Below, one piece after another: positions 17,741-24,202 of a stretch of 44,857 bases of DNA. The stretch's first letter is position 1. Each line of letters begins with the position of its first letter. The translations under genes were made by a program, and so were the position numbers. The notes below the pieces were generated by a model. It did no database searches, was not told the origin of the DNA, and saw nothing but the letters and a program-made list of their open reading frames with translations. Source of the DNA: an uncultured Pantoea sp. (lineage in GTDB: Bacteria; Pseudomonadota; Gammaproteobacteria; Enterobacterales; Enterobacteriaceae); the NCBI GenBank assembly GCA_913778495.1, contig CAJYVD010000012.1:1-44857 (forward strand), written 5' to 3'.

Positions 17741-18712
17741 TTAGGATGAAGGCCAGATTCGGCCTTGGGAGTAGGTTAAAAAGGGAGCGCTGTCGGCGGC
17801 GAGCCACAGCGGGCCGTCGAGATCGACATAGTCAGCGGCGGTGGCGATCGGTAGCGCGGCTTCCATCGCCAGCGACGATCCGAGCATGCAGCCGACCATC
17901 ACGCGCATTCCCTGCTGCTGCGCCGTGTCCACCATCGCCAGCGCTTCGGTGATACCCCCGCACTTATCCAGCTTGATGTTGATCATGTCGTAGCGATCGG
18001 CCAGCCGAGCGATATCCGCGCGCGTGTGGCAGCTCTCATCGGCGCACAGGGGAATGACGTGCGGGAAATCAGCCAGCACCTGGTCCTGCCCGGCGGGCAG
18101 CGGCTGCTCAACCATGGCGATGTCATAACGGACGAGCGCCGCCAGCAGGTCGGGCAGATCCAGGTCAACCCAGGCTTCGTTGGCGTCAACGATCAGCGTG
18201 GCCTCGGGCGCGGCGGCGCGAATGGCGGCGACCTTCGCCAAAATCGCGTCGCGATTCAGTTTGATTTTGAGCAGCTGCGCGCCGCGCGAAACCGCATCGG
18301 CGGCGGCGGCGGCCATGTTGAACTCCGTGTCGAGGCTCAGGGTCTCCGCCGCAATCAGTGACGCGGGCGCGCGCTGGTCGCAGGCTTGCCACAGCGTCTG
18401 CCTGGCCTGGGCGGCATCCAGCCGCCACAGCGCGCAATCCAGCGCGTTGCGCGCCGCGCCTGCGGCCAGCGCCTGCTGCACGTCGTGCCGATTCAGTCCG
18501 TTTTCTACCTCGTGGCGCAGGCTTTCCAGCTGCGCGACCACGCTCTCGGCGCTTTCACCGTAGCGCGGCGTCGGCGTGCATTCGCTGCGGCCAATGAAGC
18601 CGCGCTGCTCCAGCGTGACGCGTACCACCGTCACGGCGGTGCGCGTGCCGCGCGCAATGGCGAACGGTCGCGCCAGCGGCAGTGCGAGGACCTCTAGCTG
18701 CATGCGCCGCAT
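17741..18712 (-). CDS. dgcA: Dipeptide-epimerase-like enolase superfamily enzyme, DgcA type
   Basis: A 323-residue enolase-superfamily enzyme. The racemase/epimerase catalytic set is visible: K149-I-K151, metal ligands D176, E202 and D225, and the second catalytic pair K247-L-D249. Older annotation would call it an L-Ala-D/L-Glu epimerase. Next to a DUF1611 protein it fits DgcA, reported to racemise N-acetyl-D-glutamate to N-acetyl-L-glutamate. The start at 18712 is used because AGGAA lies about 11 bases upstream; an alternative ATG is 9 bases further on. It begins just past the dgcN stop, so the two are translationally linked. True dipeptide epimerase activity on muropeptides remains an alternative that would also fit this island. 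Confidence 0.78.
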   Translation of the reverse strand: MRRMQLEVLALPLARPFAIARGTRTAVTVVRVTLEQRGFIGRSECTPTPRYGESAESVVAQLESLRHEVENGLNRHDVQQALAAGAARNALDCALWRLDAAQARQTLWQACDQRAPASLIAAETLSLDTEFNMAAAAADAVSRGAQLLKIKLNRDAILAKVAAIRAAAPEATLIVDANEAWVDLDLPDLLAALVRYDIAMVEQPLPAGQDQVLADFPHVIPLCADESCHTRADIARLADRYDMINIKLDKCGGITEALAMVDTAQQQGMRVMVGCMLGSSLAMEAALPIATAADYVDLDGPLWLAADSAPFLTYSQGRIWPSS

Positions 18713-18713
18713 C

Positions 18714-19721
18714 TTAGCCGCGTTCCTGTAGCAGCGCGGCGATCGCATCAATGCCAAACCGCACGGGATCGGTGGCTGGTACGCCAAACTCCGCCTCAAG
18801 GCTGGCGCAATACTCGCGCGCTTCCGCTTCGCTGTAGTTGGAGGTGTTGATGGCAAAGCCCGCGAGCTGAACGTGGTCGCTGGTGACGGCGGCGGCGTGC
18901 AGATTGGCGTCAACGCACGCGCGCAGGCTGACCATCGGCTGGTGTGGCAGGTGACGCATGTGCGCACGGCCCATTTCATGGCACATCACCAGCCAATGCG
19001 GCTGGGCGCCGTGAATCAGCCCCATGCTGACGCCCGCGTAGGAGGGATGGAACAGCGAGCCCTGACCTTCGACGATATCCCAGTGATCGGCGTCGTTTGC
19101 CGGTGAGAGCGCCTCGGCCGCACCGGCGATGAAATCGGCGATCACCGCATCGATTGCGATGCCTTCCCCCGCAACCAAAATGCCGGTTTGGCCGGTGGCG
19201 CGAAAATCAGCCTGCATGTCGCGCGCGCGCATTGCCGCTTCCAGCGCCAGCGAGGTATACATTTTCCCCACCGAGCAGTCTGTACCGACAGTAAGTACAC
19301 GCTTACCTGAGCGTTTTTTCCCGCTGCCGACGGTGAGCGCTGGCCGCATGTGGCGCAGATCAAACAGCGCCACGCCGTGCTGGGCCGCCAGCGCCACCAG
19401 CTCGGGTTCGTCAATCAGTCGGTGATGCAGCCCGCTGGCTACGTTCATGCCTGCCCGCAGCGCGCTTTTGATGGTCTCCAGCCAGTGCGGTGGCAGATAG
19501 CCGCCGGCATTCGCGGTGCCGAGCACCAGCGTTTTGGCGCCGCGCTGTTTGGCGCTGGCGATATCCAATACGTCCAGCCCCAGGCTCACGGTGCAGCCTG
19601 GCAGAGCGAGTTCGCCAACGCACTGTTCAGGTCGCCAGACCTGGACGCCGCGCGCTGTTTTTGCCGCCAGCGGATCGGTGACATCGCCGAGGAACAGTAA
19701 ATAGGGTTGAGGGATCAGCAT
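18714..19721 (-). CDS. dgcN: DUF1611 family protein, probable D-glutamate N-acetyltransferase DgcN
   Basis: A 335-residue DUF1611 protein. The N-terminal domain (to about residue 130) precedes a P-loop-like segment, VGTDCSVGKMYTSLAL at 145-160, and conserved GQTGILVAGEGIAIDAVIADF and EGQGSLFHPSYAGVS. Proteins of this type were named DgcN and reported to acetylate D-glutamate, feeding DgcA. It is the first gene of the minus-strand operon, directly before dgcA, and downstream of a good promoter at 19809-19837. The ribosome site is weak, and a hairpin at 19735-19758 lies just upstream, so translation may be controlled. The family assignment is firm; the reaction rests on recollection of work in other bacteria. 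Confidence 0.8.
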   Translation of the reverse strand: MLIPQPYLLFLGDVTDPLAAKTARGVQVWRPEQCVGELALPGCTVSLGLDVLDIASAKQRGAKTLVLGTANAGGYLPPHWLETIKSALRAGMNVASGLHHRLIDEPELVALAAQHGVALFDLRHMRPALTVGSGKKRSGKRVLTVGTDCSVGKMYTSLALEAAMRARDMQADFRATGQTGILVAGEGIAIDAVIADFIAGAAEALSPANDADHWDIVEGQGSLFHPSYAGVSMGLIHGAQPHWLVMCHEMGRAHMRHLPHQPMVSLRACVDANLHAAAVTSDHVQLAGFAINTSNYSEAEAREYCASLEAEFGVPATDPVRFGIDAIAALLQERG

Positions 19722-19734
19722 GAGGTTTCTCGTT

Positions 19735-19758
19735 TTCAGACGGGTTAGAGGGTCTGAA
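19735..19758 (-). promoter_or_regulatory. Inverted repeat in the dgcN leader
   Basis: TTCAGAC at 19735-19741 and GTCTGAA at 19752-19758 form a perfect 7-bp inverted repeat with a 10-bp spacer. It lies 14 bases upstream of the dgcN start and downstream of the predicted promoter, so it would be transcribed and could mask the ribosome site or bind a regulator. Confidence 0.4.
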
Positions 19759-19808
19759 GCGACTATTTCACGGGGGGAAAATGCTGACGAATGCTTGTTT
19801 GGCGGCGG

Positions 19809-19837
19809 GGTATAACCTCAGGCTATAGCCAGATCAA
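19809..19837 (-). promoter_or_regulatory. Predicted promoter of the dgcN-dgcA-ABC-peptidase operon
   Basis: On the minus strand, TTGATC (19837-19832) and TATACC (19814-19809) are separated by exactly 17 bp, a good sigma-70 arrangement. The spacer contains the perfect palindrome GGCTATAGCC (19821-19830), which could be an operator for a repressor. The position is about 90 bases upstream of the dgcN start codon, and no other gene lies between. Confidence 0.55.
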
Positions 19838-20002
19838 AAGGTGATGACGGCGGGTTAGGATGCGGGCGTGCGCGTGCGCAGACCGCAGAGATCGGGGCGC
19901 AAAGATAAGAAATTCGTTGGGATTAGCAGGATAAGGCGGAGAACAGCCGTGAGGCGGGGCGCGATGCTGCGCAGACCCGCCCGGCGCGCGGTTTCGCGAC
20001 AA

Positions 20003-20080
20003 TCAGTGCAGCGCACCCGGTGGCACGTGCTTGAAGGTCTCGACGTAGGCGCGGAAGACGTAGCGGACAAAACGTTTCAT
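20003..20080 (-). CDS. azuC: AzuC-like small protein (25 residues)
   Basis: A 25-residue frame starting MKRFVRYVF and ending TFKHVPPGALH. The tail closely resembles that of E. coli AzuC (28 residues, ending with TFKDVPPGN and three more). AzuC is a small membrane-associated protein whose mRNA also acts as a regulatory RNA; it was reported to affect glycerol-3-phosphate dehydrogenase GlpD. Here a promoter with 17-bp spacing (20121-20149) and a CRP-like site (20155-20170) lie just upstream, matching the known carbon-source control in E. coli. AGGT precedes the ATG. The downstream 3' region (19860-20002) might form the RNA part, but no clear terminator was seen. The assignment rests on the C-terminal motif plus the promoter context. 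Confidence 0.72.
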   Translation of the reverse strand: MKRFVRYVFRAYVETFKHVPPGALH

Positions 20081-20120
20081 GAAATACCTGGCTCAAATAT
20101 TGTTGAAAAATTGCGCGAAA

Positions 20121-20149
20121 AGTATAGCGAATGGCGCTTTTTCACGCAA
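20121..20149 (-). promoter_or_regulatory. Predicted promoter of the azuC-like gene
   Basis: On the minus strand, TTGCGT (20149-20144) and TATACT (20126-20121) are separated by 17 bp. The -10 element is near consensus. Transcription would start about 35 bases upstream of the small-protein ATG. Confidence 0.65.
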
Positions 20150-20154
20150 TATTT

Positions 20155-20170
20155 TTTGAACCAGATCACA
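20155..20170 (-). promoter_or_regulatory. CRP-like binding site upstream of the azuC-like gene
   Basis: On the minus strand the sequence reads TGTGA-TCTGGT-TCAAA, nine of ten matches to the CRP core TGTGA-N6-TCACA. Its centre lies about 50 bp upstream of the predicted transcription start. Control of E. coli azuC by carbon source supports a functional site. Confidence 0.6.
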
Positions 20171-20191
20171 AAACGGCGGGTTACGCCGCTT
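20170..20191 (-). terminator. Possible weak terminator after mntP
   Basis: On the minus strand CGGCG-TAACC-CGCCG is followed by TTTT directly after the mntP stop codon. The stem is only 5 bp and overlaps the CRP-like site, so termination may be partial. Confidence 0.35.
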
Positions 20192-20195
20192 TGGT

Positions 20196-20768
20196 TTAGC
20201 GGAAAAGTTCCAGATGCTGAATCAGGATGGTTGAGCCGATGCAGATTAATACCACACCGCCCAGTACTTCCGCCCATTTGCCCAGCAGCGGGCCCATAAA
20301 GCGGCCGACCATCACGCCGGTGGTCGCCATGACGGTGGTGGCGGCACCGATGGTTAACGCCGTCAGGACAATATTGACCTGCAGGAACGCGAGGCCGACG
20401 CCCACGGCCAGCGCGTCGAGGCTGGTGGCCACGGCGGTCAGTGCCAGCACCATAAACCCGTGACGCTGCGGCGCTTCGCACGGCTCCTCAGTGGTTTGAC
20501 GGAAGCCTTCCATCATCATACGCGCGCCCAGCACGCTCAGCAGACCAAAGGCCACCCAGTGATCCCACGCCATGATATAGCGACTGGCGGCAAGACCGAT
20601 TGCCCAGCCAATCAGCGGCGTGATCATCTCGATGGCACCGAAAATCACGCCGGTGCGTAACGCCTCTTTAAAATTCGGACGATGTAAGGTGGCGCCTTTG
20701 CCCAGTGCCGCAGCGAAAGCGTCCATTGACATGCCAAAGGCCAAAATCAGCGTTGCGATAAAAGTCAT
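20196..20768 (-). CDS. mntP: Manganese efflux pump MntP
   Basis: A 190-residue inner-membrane protein, close in size to E. coli MntP (188). It has about six membrane spans arranged as two related halves, each with a conserved acidic motif: [16 protein letters not shown] near residues 11-26 and [15 protein letters not shown] near 110-125. It exports Mn2+ and protects against manganese excess. A perfect MntR-type palindrome lies upstream (20902-20919), consistent with activation by MntR. I could not find the conserved GGGGAGTAG core of the yybP-ykoY manganese riboswitch that precedes E. coli mntP. The ribosome site is weak. Confidence 0.93.
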   Translation of the reverse strand: MTFIATLILAFGMSMDAFAAALGKGATLHRPNFKEALRTGVIFGAIEMITPLIGWAIGLAASRYIMAWDHWVAFGLLSVLGARMMMEGFRQTTEEPCEAPQRHGFMVLALTAVATSLDALAVGVGLAFLQVNIVLTALTIGAATTVMATTGVMVGRFMGPLLGKWAEVLGGVVLICIGSTILIQHLELFR

Positions 20769-20782
20769 GGGTTTTCAGTCAA

Positions 20783-20818
20783 CGCGGTAAATTTGCGCTT
20801 AAATCAGCAAATCCCCCG
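20783..20818 (-). promoter_or_regulatory. Stem-loop in the mntP leader
   Basis: On the minus strand GCGG-GGG-ATTTGC is followed after ten bases by GCAAAT-TTA-CCGC, giving a stem with an internal loop shortly before the mntP start codon. It does not match the yybP-ykoY core. It may influence translation of mntP, whose ribosome site is weak. Coordinates are approximate. Confidence 0.4.
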
Positions 20819-20901
20819 CCTCAGTTGTTCAGTTATGAAAAAGTGGGCGCAGTCTAGCATGCAAAATGACCGAAAAAAAGACAGTAAAATCAGGGATTTA
20901 A

Positions 20902-20919
20902 TTATAGCAAAGGCTATAA
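20902..20919. promoter_or_regulatory. MntR box upstream of mntP
   Basis: TTATAGC-AAAG-GCTATAA is a perfect palindrome with 7-bp arms and matches the enterobacterial MntR box (ATAGCAAAGGCTAT core, as before mntH). It lies 134 bp upstream of the mntP start and about 55 bp from a candidate -10 (TAGACT on the minus strand, 20856-20851), a position suited to activation. Confidence 0.75.
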
Positions 20920-21052
20920 CTCTTTGCTCATGCTGTTTTTGCCGCTAAGTGAATGGAATAGAAGAACATTCTTATAGGTGAGCACGGCAGGGATTGCACC
21001 CGAACGCGCTTTTATGCGCTAATGCCCGCGCCGATGACTGTGGAAGGTTGTG

Positions 21053-21295
21053 ATGAAAAACCCGCTTGAAACCTTAATTATGCCCGCTGGCATTTTGCTG
21101 CTGGCGTTTTTATCCGCGCTGCTGCTGCCCGCCCCCGCGTTTGGCCTGGCGTTGTCCAAAAAGTTAATGGACGCTTTGCGCTTACAGGATCTTAATCAGC
21201 TCTATACGCTGGTGTTTTGCCTGTGGTTTTTACTGCTGGGCACGGTGGAATTTTTCGTGATTCGTTTGGTGTGGCGCCGCTGGTTTAAGGTGTAA
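21053..21295 (+). CDS. ybdJ: YbdJ-like small inner-membrane protein (DUF1158)
   Basis: An 80-residue protein with two membrane segments (about residues 8-28 and 45-68) and a basic C terminus (VWRRWFKV). The sequence closely resembles E. coli YbdJ, of unknown function: PLETL near the start, LLLPAPAFGLAL, and LNQLYTLVFCLWFLLLGTVEFF. The ATG at 21053 is preferred over the adjacent GTG at 21050 because AAGG lies at better spacing. It is divergent from mntP, unlike the E. coli neighbourhood. Confidence 0.75.
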   Translation: MKNPLETLIMPAGILLLAFLSALLLPAPAFGLALSKKLMDALRLQDLNQLYTLVFCLWFLLLGTVEFFVIRLVWRRWFKV

Positions 21296-21300
21296 CCGCC

Positions 21301-21340
21301 GCCGCTCCCGATCCTCGCTGAGATCGGGCCGATAGCGGCG
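21301..21340 (+). terminator. Hairpin after ybdJ, possible terminator
   Basis: GCCGCT-CCCGATC at 21301-21313 pairs with GATCGGG at 21322-21328 and, after five unpaired bases, AGCGGC at 21334-21339. The stem is strong and lies right after the ybdJ stop, but only a weak T-run follows, so termination is uncertain. Confidence 0.4.
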
Positions 21341-21829
21341 CGCGGCAGTGAGATTTTGTCACACAAAAATGTAACATTACTTTTACACGCAGCGGCGAAA
21401 CATCGCGCAACAGAAAAGCGGCAAAAATCAGCCTATTCTCAAATAGCTAAGCTTATCAGTAATTTAATTTGTGACCTCGCTCACTTAACGAATTAACCGC
21501 CCACGTTCCCCCTTACAAGCCTGCAACAACTGCGCTACCCTAAGCCGCTGAAATAGGGATAAAAAATCCTAATCATCGCGGAGGCAAACTGATTAATTCT
21601 TATGCTGAATCATTTCCGCCTTTAAAAAATAAACAAACGTTTAATTCCGATACGAGAATGTTATATTCAAGTGCATATGCATAACGTGCAGTTAACCGTT
21701 ATCGTCCCCATGGCTTATCCCTGAGTCTTAACCTTTGAGAGATAGCGCGACGCGCTCATAAAGAAGCGTGGCTGTTTCGCCTGCGAACCTGTTGAGCATC
21801 AGGGCAACAGAAAGAGGAGATGTCGCCTC
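21341..21829. promoter_or_regulatory. Long mqo upstream region, no gene
   Basis: About 490 bp with no credible reading frame, AT-richer than the flanks. It holds a CRP-like site (21470-21485). Another candidate is a -10 TATATT near 21662 with TTTAAT 16 bp upstream, and close by lie the palindrome TGCATATGCA and GTTAACCGTTAT text that could be ArcA-like. The 5' leader before mqo is long. Confidence 0.4.
21470..21485 (+). promoter_or_regulatory. CRP-like site upstream of mqo
   Basis: TGTGA-CCTCGC-TCACT matches the CRP core TGTGA-N6-TCACA at nine of ten positions. It lies 345 bp before the mqo start codon, so it would need a distal promoter to act on mqo. Control of a citric-acid-cycle gene by CRP is reasonable, but the link is inferred. 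Confidence 0.5.
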
Positions 21830-23440
21830 ATGAGCACTACTGCGGTAAATCTGGCGCTGGCCGCCGCCTCAATGGAGAGCACCCCGCTTCAGGAACGGAA
21901 AGAAGTGGATGTGCTGCTGATTGGCGCGGGCGTCATGAGCGCCACGCTGGGCACCTGGCTGCAGGATCTTGAGCCCGACTGGTCGATTGAAATGGTCGAA
22001 CGCTTGGGCGAAGTGGCTGTCGAGTCGTCCAACGGCTGGAACAATGCTGGCACCGGCCACGCCGCGCTGGCTGAGCTGAATTACACGCCGCAAAAAGCGG
22101 ATGGCAGCATCGATATCGCCAAAGCGGTGGCGATCAACGAATCGTTCCAGATGTCTCGCCAGTTCTGGGCGTATCACGTTCAGAAAGGCAATTTGCGCCA
22201 GCCCAACACCTTTATCCACAGTACCCCGCACATGAGTTTCGTTTGGGGCGACGATAACGTTGAATTTTTACGTAAACGCTATCAGGCGCTGCAAAAAAGC
22301 ACCCTGTTCCGCGGCATGCACTACTCCGAAGATCGCGAACGCATCGCCGAATGGATACCGTTGGTCATGAAAGGACGCAACCACAAGCAAAAGGTGGCCG
22401 CGACCTGGACCGACATGGGCACTGACGTGAACTTCGGTGAAATCACGCGGCAGCTGATTGACGCGCTGGAGAAAAAACCCAATTTCCGTCTGCGCCTGCG
22501 TCAGGAAGTGCGCGACATTAAACGCCTGGCCGATGGCCGCTGGCAGGTGAGCTTGTCCAATCTGGCGACGGGCGCACAGCGCGTGCTGGTGACGCGTCAG
22601 CTGTTTATTGGCGCGGGTGGCGCGGCGCTGCCGCTGCTGCAAAAAACCGGCATCCCGGAAGTTAAAGGCTACGCCGGTTTCCCGGTGGGCGGCTCGTTCC
22701 TGGTGACGGAAAACCCGGACGTTGTGAAGCAGCACATGGCGAAAGTGTATGGTAAAGCCAGCGTCGGCGCGCCGCCGATGTCGGTGCCGCATGTGGATAC
22801 CCGCGTGCTCGACGGCAAGCAAGTGCTGCTGTTTGGCCCGTTCGCCACGTTCTCCACCAAATTCCTCAAGCAGGGTTCGCTGCTGGATATGTTCGGCGCG
22901 ATGAACGCCAGTAACTTGCTGCCCATGGTGCAGGTCGGCTTGAAGAGCTTTGATTTAGTGAAGTACCTGATGGATCAGGTGCTGCAAACCGATGAAGATC
23001 GGATGGAAGCGCTGCGCGCCTATGTGCCGCAGGCGAATCCGGAAGATTGGCGTTTGGTGACCGCCGGTCAGCGCGTGCAAATCATTAAAAATGATGAGAA
23101 TGAGGGCGGCGTGCTGCGCCTCGGCACCGAAGTGGTCACGTCGGCTGACGGATCGGTTTCTGCGCTGCTGGGCGCCTCACCGGGCGCGTCAACGGCTCCG
23201 CCAATTATGCTGGAGCTGATGGCAAAAGCGTTCCCGGAGCAGATGCGCTCGCCAGAATGGCAGACCAAAATTCGCAGCGTGATCCCCTCCTGGGGCCGCA
23301 AGCTGAACGGCGATGTTGCGCTCACCGAGAAAGTGCTGGCGGAAACCAGCCGCGTATTGCAGCTCGATTACGCGCCGGCAGAGACGCCGATGGCGGCCAA
23401 CGACGAAGCCCGCATCACCGCGCAGGTGGTGGGCAAGTAA
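21830..23440 (+). CDS. mqo: Malate:quinone oxidoreductase
   Basis: A 536-residue FAD-dependent, membrane-associated enzyme that oxidises L-malate to oxaloacetate and passes electrons to quinone; E. coli Mqo has 548 residues. The N-terminal FAD-binding motif is [15 protein letters not shown] (about residues 27-41), followed by [33 protein letters not shown], which is diagnostic for the family. A purine-rich AAAGAGGAG site precedes the ATG. It is a single gene with a strong terminator (23464-23486) and a long regulated upstream region. Confidence 0.96.
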   Translation: MSTTAVNLALAAASMESTPLQERKEVDVLLIGAGVMSATLGTWLQDLEPDWSIEMVERLGEVAVESSNGWNNAGTGHAALAELNYTPQKADGSIDIAKAVAINESFQMSRQFWAYHVQKGNLRQPNTFIHSTPHMSFVWGDDNVEFLRKRYQALQKSTLFRGMHYSEDRERIAEWIPLVMKGRNHKQKVAATWTDMGTDVNFGEITRQLIDALEKKPNFRLRLRQEVRDIKRLADGRWQVSLSNLATGAQRVLVTRQLFIGAGGAALPLLQKTGIPEVKGYAGFPVGGSFLVTENPDVVKQHMAKVYGKASVGAPPMSVPHVDTRVLDGKQVLLFGPFATFSTKFLKQGSLLDMFGAMNASNLLPMVQVGLKSFDLVKYLMDQVLQTDEDRMEALRAYVPQANPEDWRLVTAGQRVQIIKNDENEGGVLRLGTEVVTSADGSVSALLGASPGASTAPPIMLELMAKAFPEQMRSPEWQTKIRSVIPSWGRKLNGDVALTEKVLAETSRVLQLDYAPAETPMAANDEARITAQVVGK

Positions 23441-23463
23441 CCCTCCGCTTTCCCGCAACGATC

Positions 23464-23486
23464 AAGGCCGCGCGAGCGGCCTTTTT
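23464..23486 (+). terminator. Rho-independent terminator of mqo
   Basis: AAGGCCGC-GCGA-GCGGCCTTTTT forms an 8-bp stem with a GCGA loop and a run of five T, 24 bases after the mqo stop. Confidence 0.9.
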
Positions 23487-23495
23487 CATTGGCGC

Positions 23496-24083
23496 TTAGC
23501 TAAACTGCACCGCCTCGAACAGCATCCAGCCGGTGGTTGCCACCAGCGACAGCGCCATCAACGTGTTAAATGCCTGACGCTTCCACGCCACCAGCAGATG
23601 CGTGCGGAGCCGATCGCCCAGCGCGGCCCACAGTAAAATACAGGGCAGATTAAGTAACGCATACCCCACCAGCACCGCGATCACGCCGCTGCTGTTGACG
23701 TACATCAGCGCCACGTTGGTCACCATAAGCCAGGCTTTGGGATTCACCGCCTGAAAGGCGATACCCCCCAGCAGCGTCATCGGACGAGGGCGCTCACGAC
23801 GCTGCGGCGCGTCAGCACGAAAGATTTTCCACGACAGCCATAAAAGATAGCTGCATCCCACCACCGTCAACGGCAGCCGCATTGAGGCCATCCCGCTCAA
23901 CAGCACATCCAGTGCCACACTCGCAAACAGCAGCTGCAGCGCGCAGCCGAGCAGAATGCCGAACATCATGGGCAGCGTCCGCCTGAAACCAAAATTGACG
24001 CCCGACGTCGCCAGCAGCAAATTGTTGGGGCCAGGCGTAATGGACATCACCGTGACATAGCTAAAAAAAGTGGGATCGAGCAT
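23496..24083 (-). CDS. LysE/RhtB family amino-acid exporter
   Basis: A 195-residue inner-membrane protein of normal LysE-family length with about five to six membrane spans. The family signature SITPGPNNLLLATSGVNFGFRR is near residues 13-34, and GGIAFQAVNPKAWLM near 120. The family exports amino acids such as lysine, threonine, homoserine or cysteine; the substrate here is unknown. The start at 24083 fits the family N terminus (MLDPTFFSYVTV) and has GGA upstream; a longer frame to 24188 runs through the operator region. It is divergent from a MocR regulator that very likely controls it. Confidence 0.88.
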   Translation of the reverse strand: MLDPTFFSYVTVMSITPGPNNLLLATSGVNFGFRRTLPMMFGILLGCALQLLFASVALDVLLSGMASMRLPLTVVGCSYLLWLSWKIFRADAPQRRERPRPMTLLGGIAFQAVNPKAWLMVTNVALMYVNSSGVIAVLVGYALLNLPCILLWAALGDRLRTHLLVAWKRQAFNTLMALSLVATTGWMLFEAVQFS

Positions 24084-24130
24084 CGCGTGTTTCCAGCAAG
24101 AGAAGAAGAACCTCATGCTAATCCCGTTCC

Positions 24131-24202
24131 TGTAATGGCAACAGAGACACAAAAACACTATTGTAATGGGTACAGATTCAGTAATCATAAATTGTACCCA
24201 TT
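24131..24202. promoter_or_regulatory. Operator repeats between the LysE exporter and MocR regulator
   Basis: Two direct copies of TGTAATGGNNACAG lie at 24131-24144 and 24162-24175, 31 bp apart (about three helical turns). A third half in inverted orientation, TGTACCCATT, lies at 24193-24202, forming a perfect 10-bp inverted repeat with AATGGGTACA (24165-24174). Such mixed direct/inverted repeats are typical for MocR regulators (GabR, PdxR). The region must also contain both divergent promoters. Confidence 0.7.

Noticed and set aside
19868-20299. 143-codon plus-strand frame across the azuC-like gene and the mntP end
   Set aside because: No domain; it crosses the promoter and small gene on the other strand.
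20769-21049. yybP-ykoY manganese riboswitch upstream of mntP
   Set aside because: The conserved GGGGAGTAG core was not found by eye on the mntP strand.
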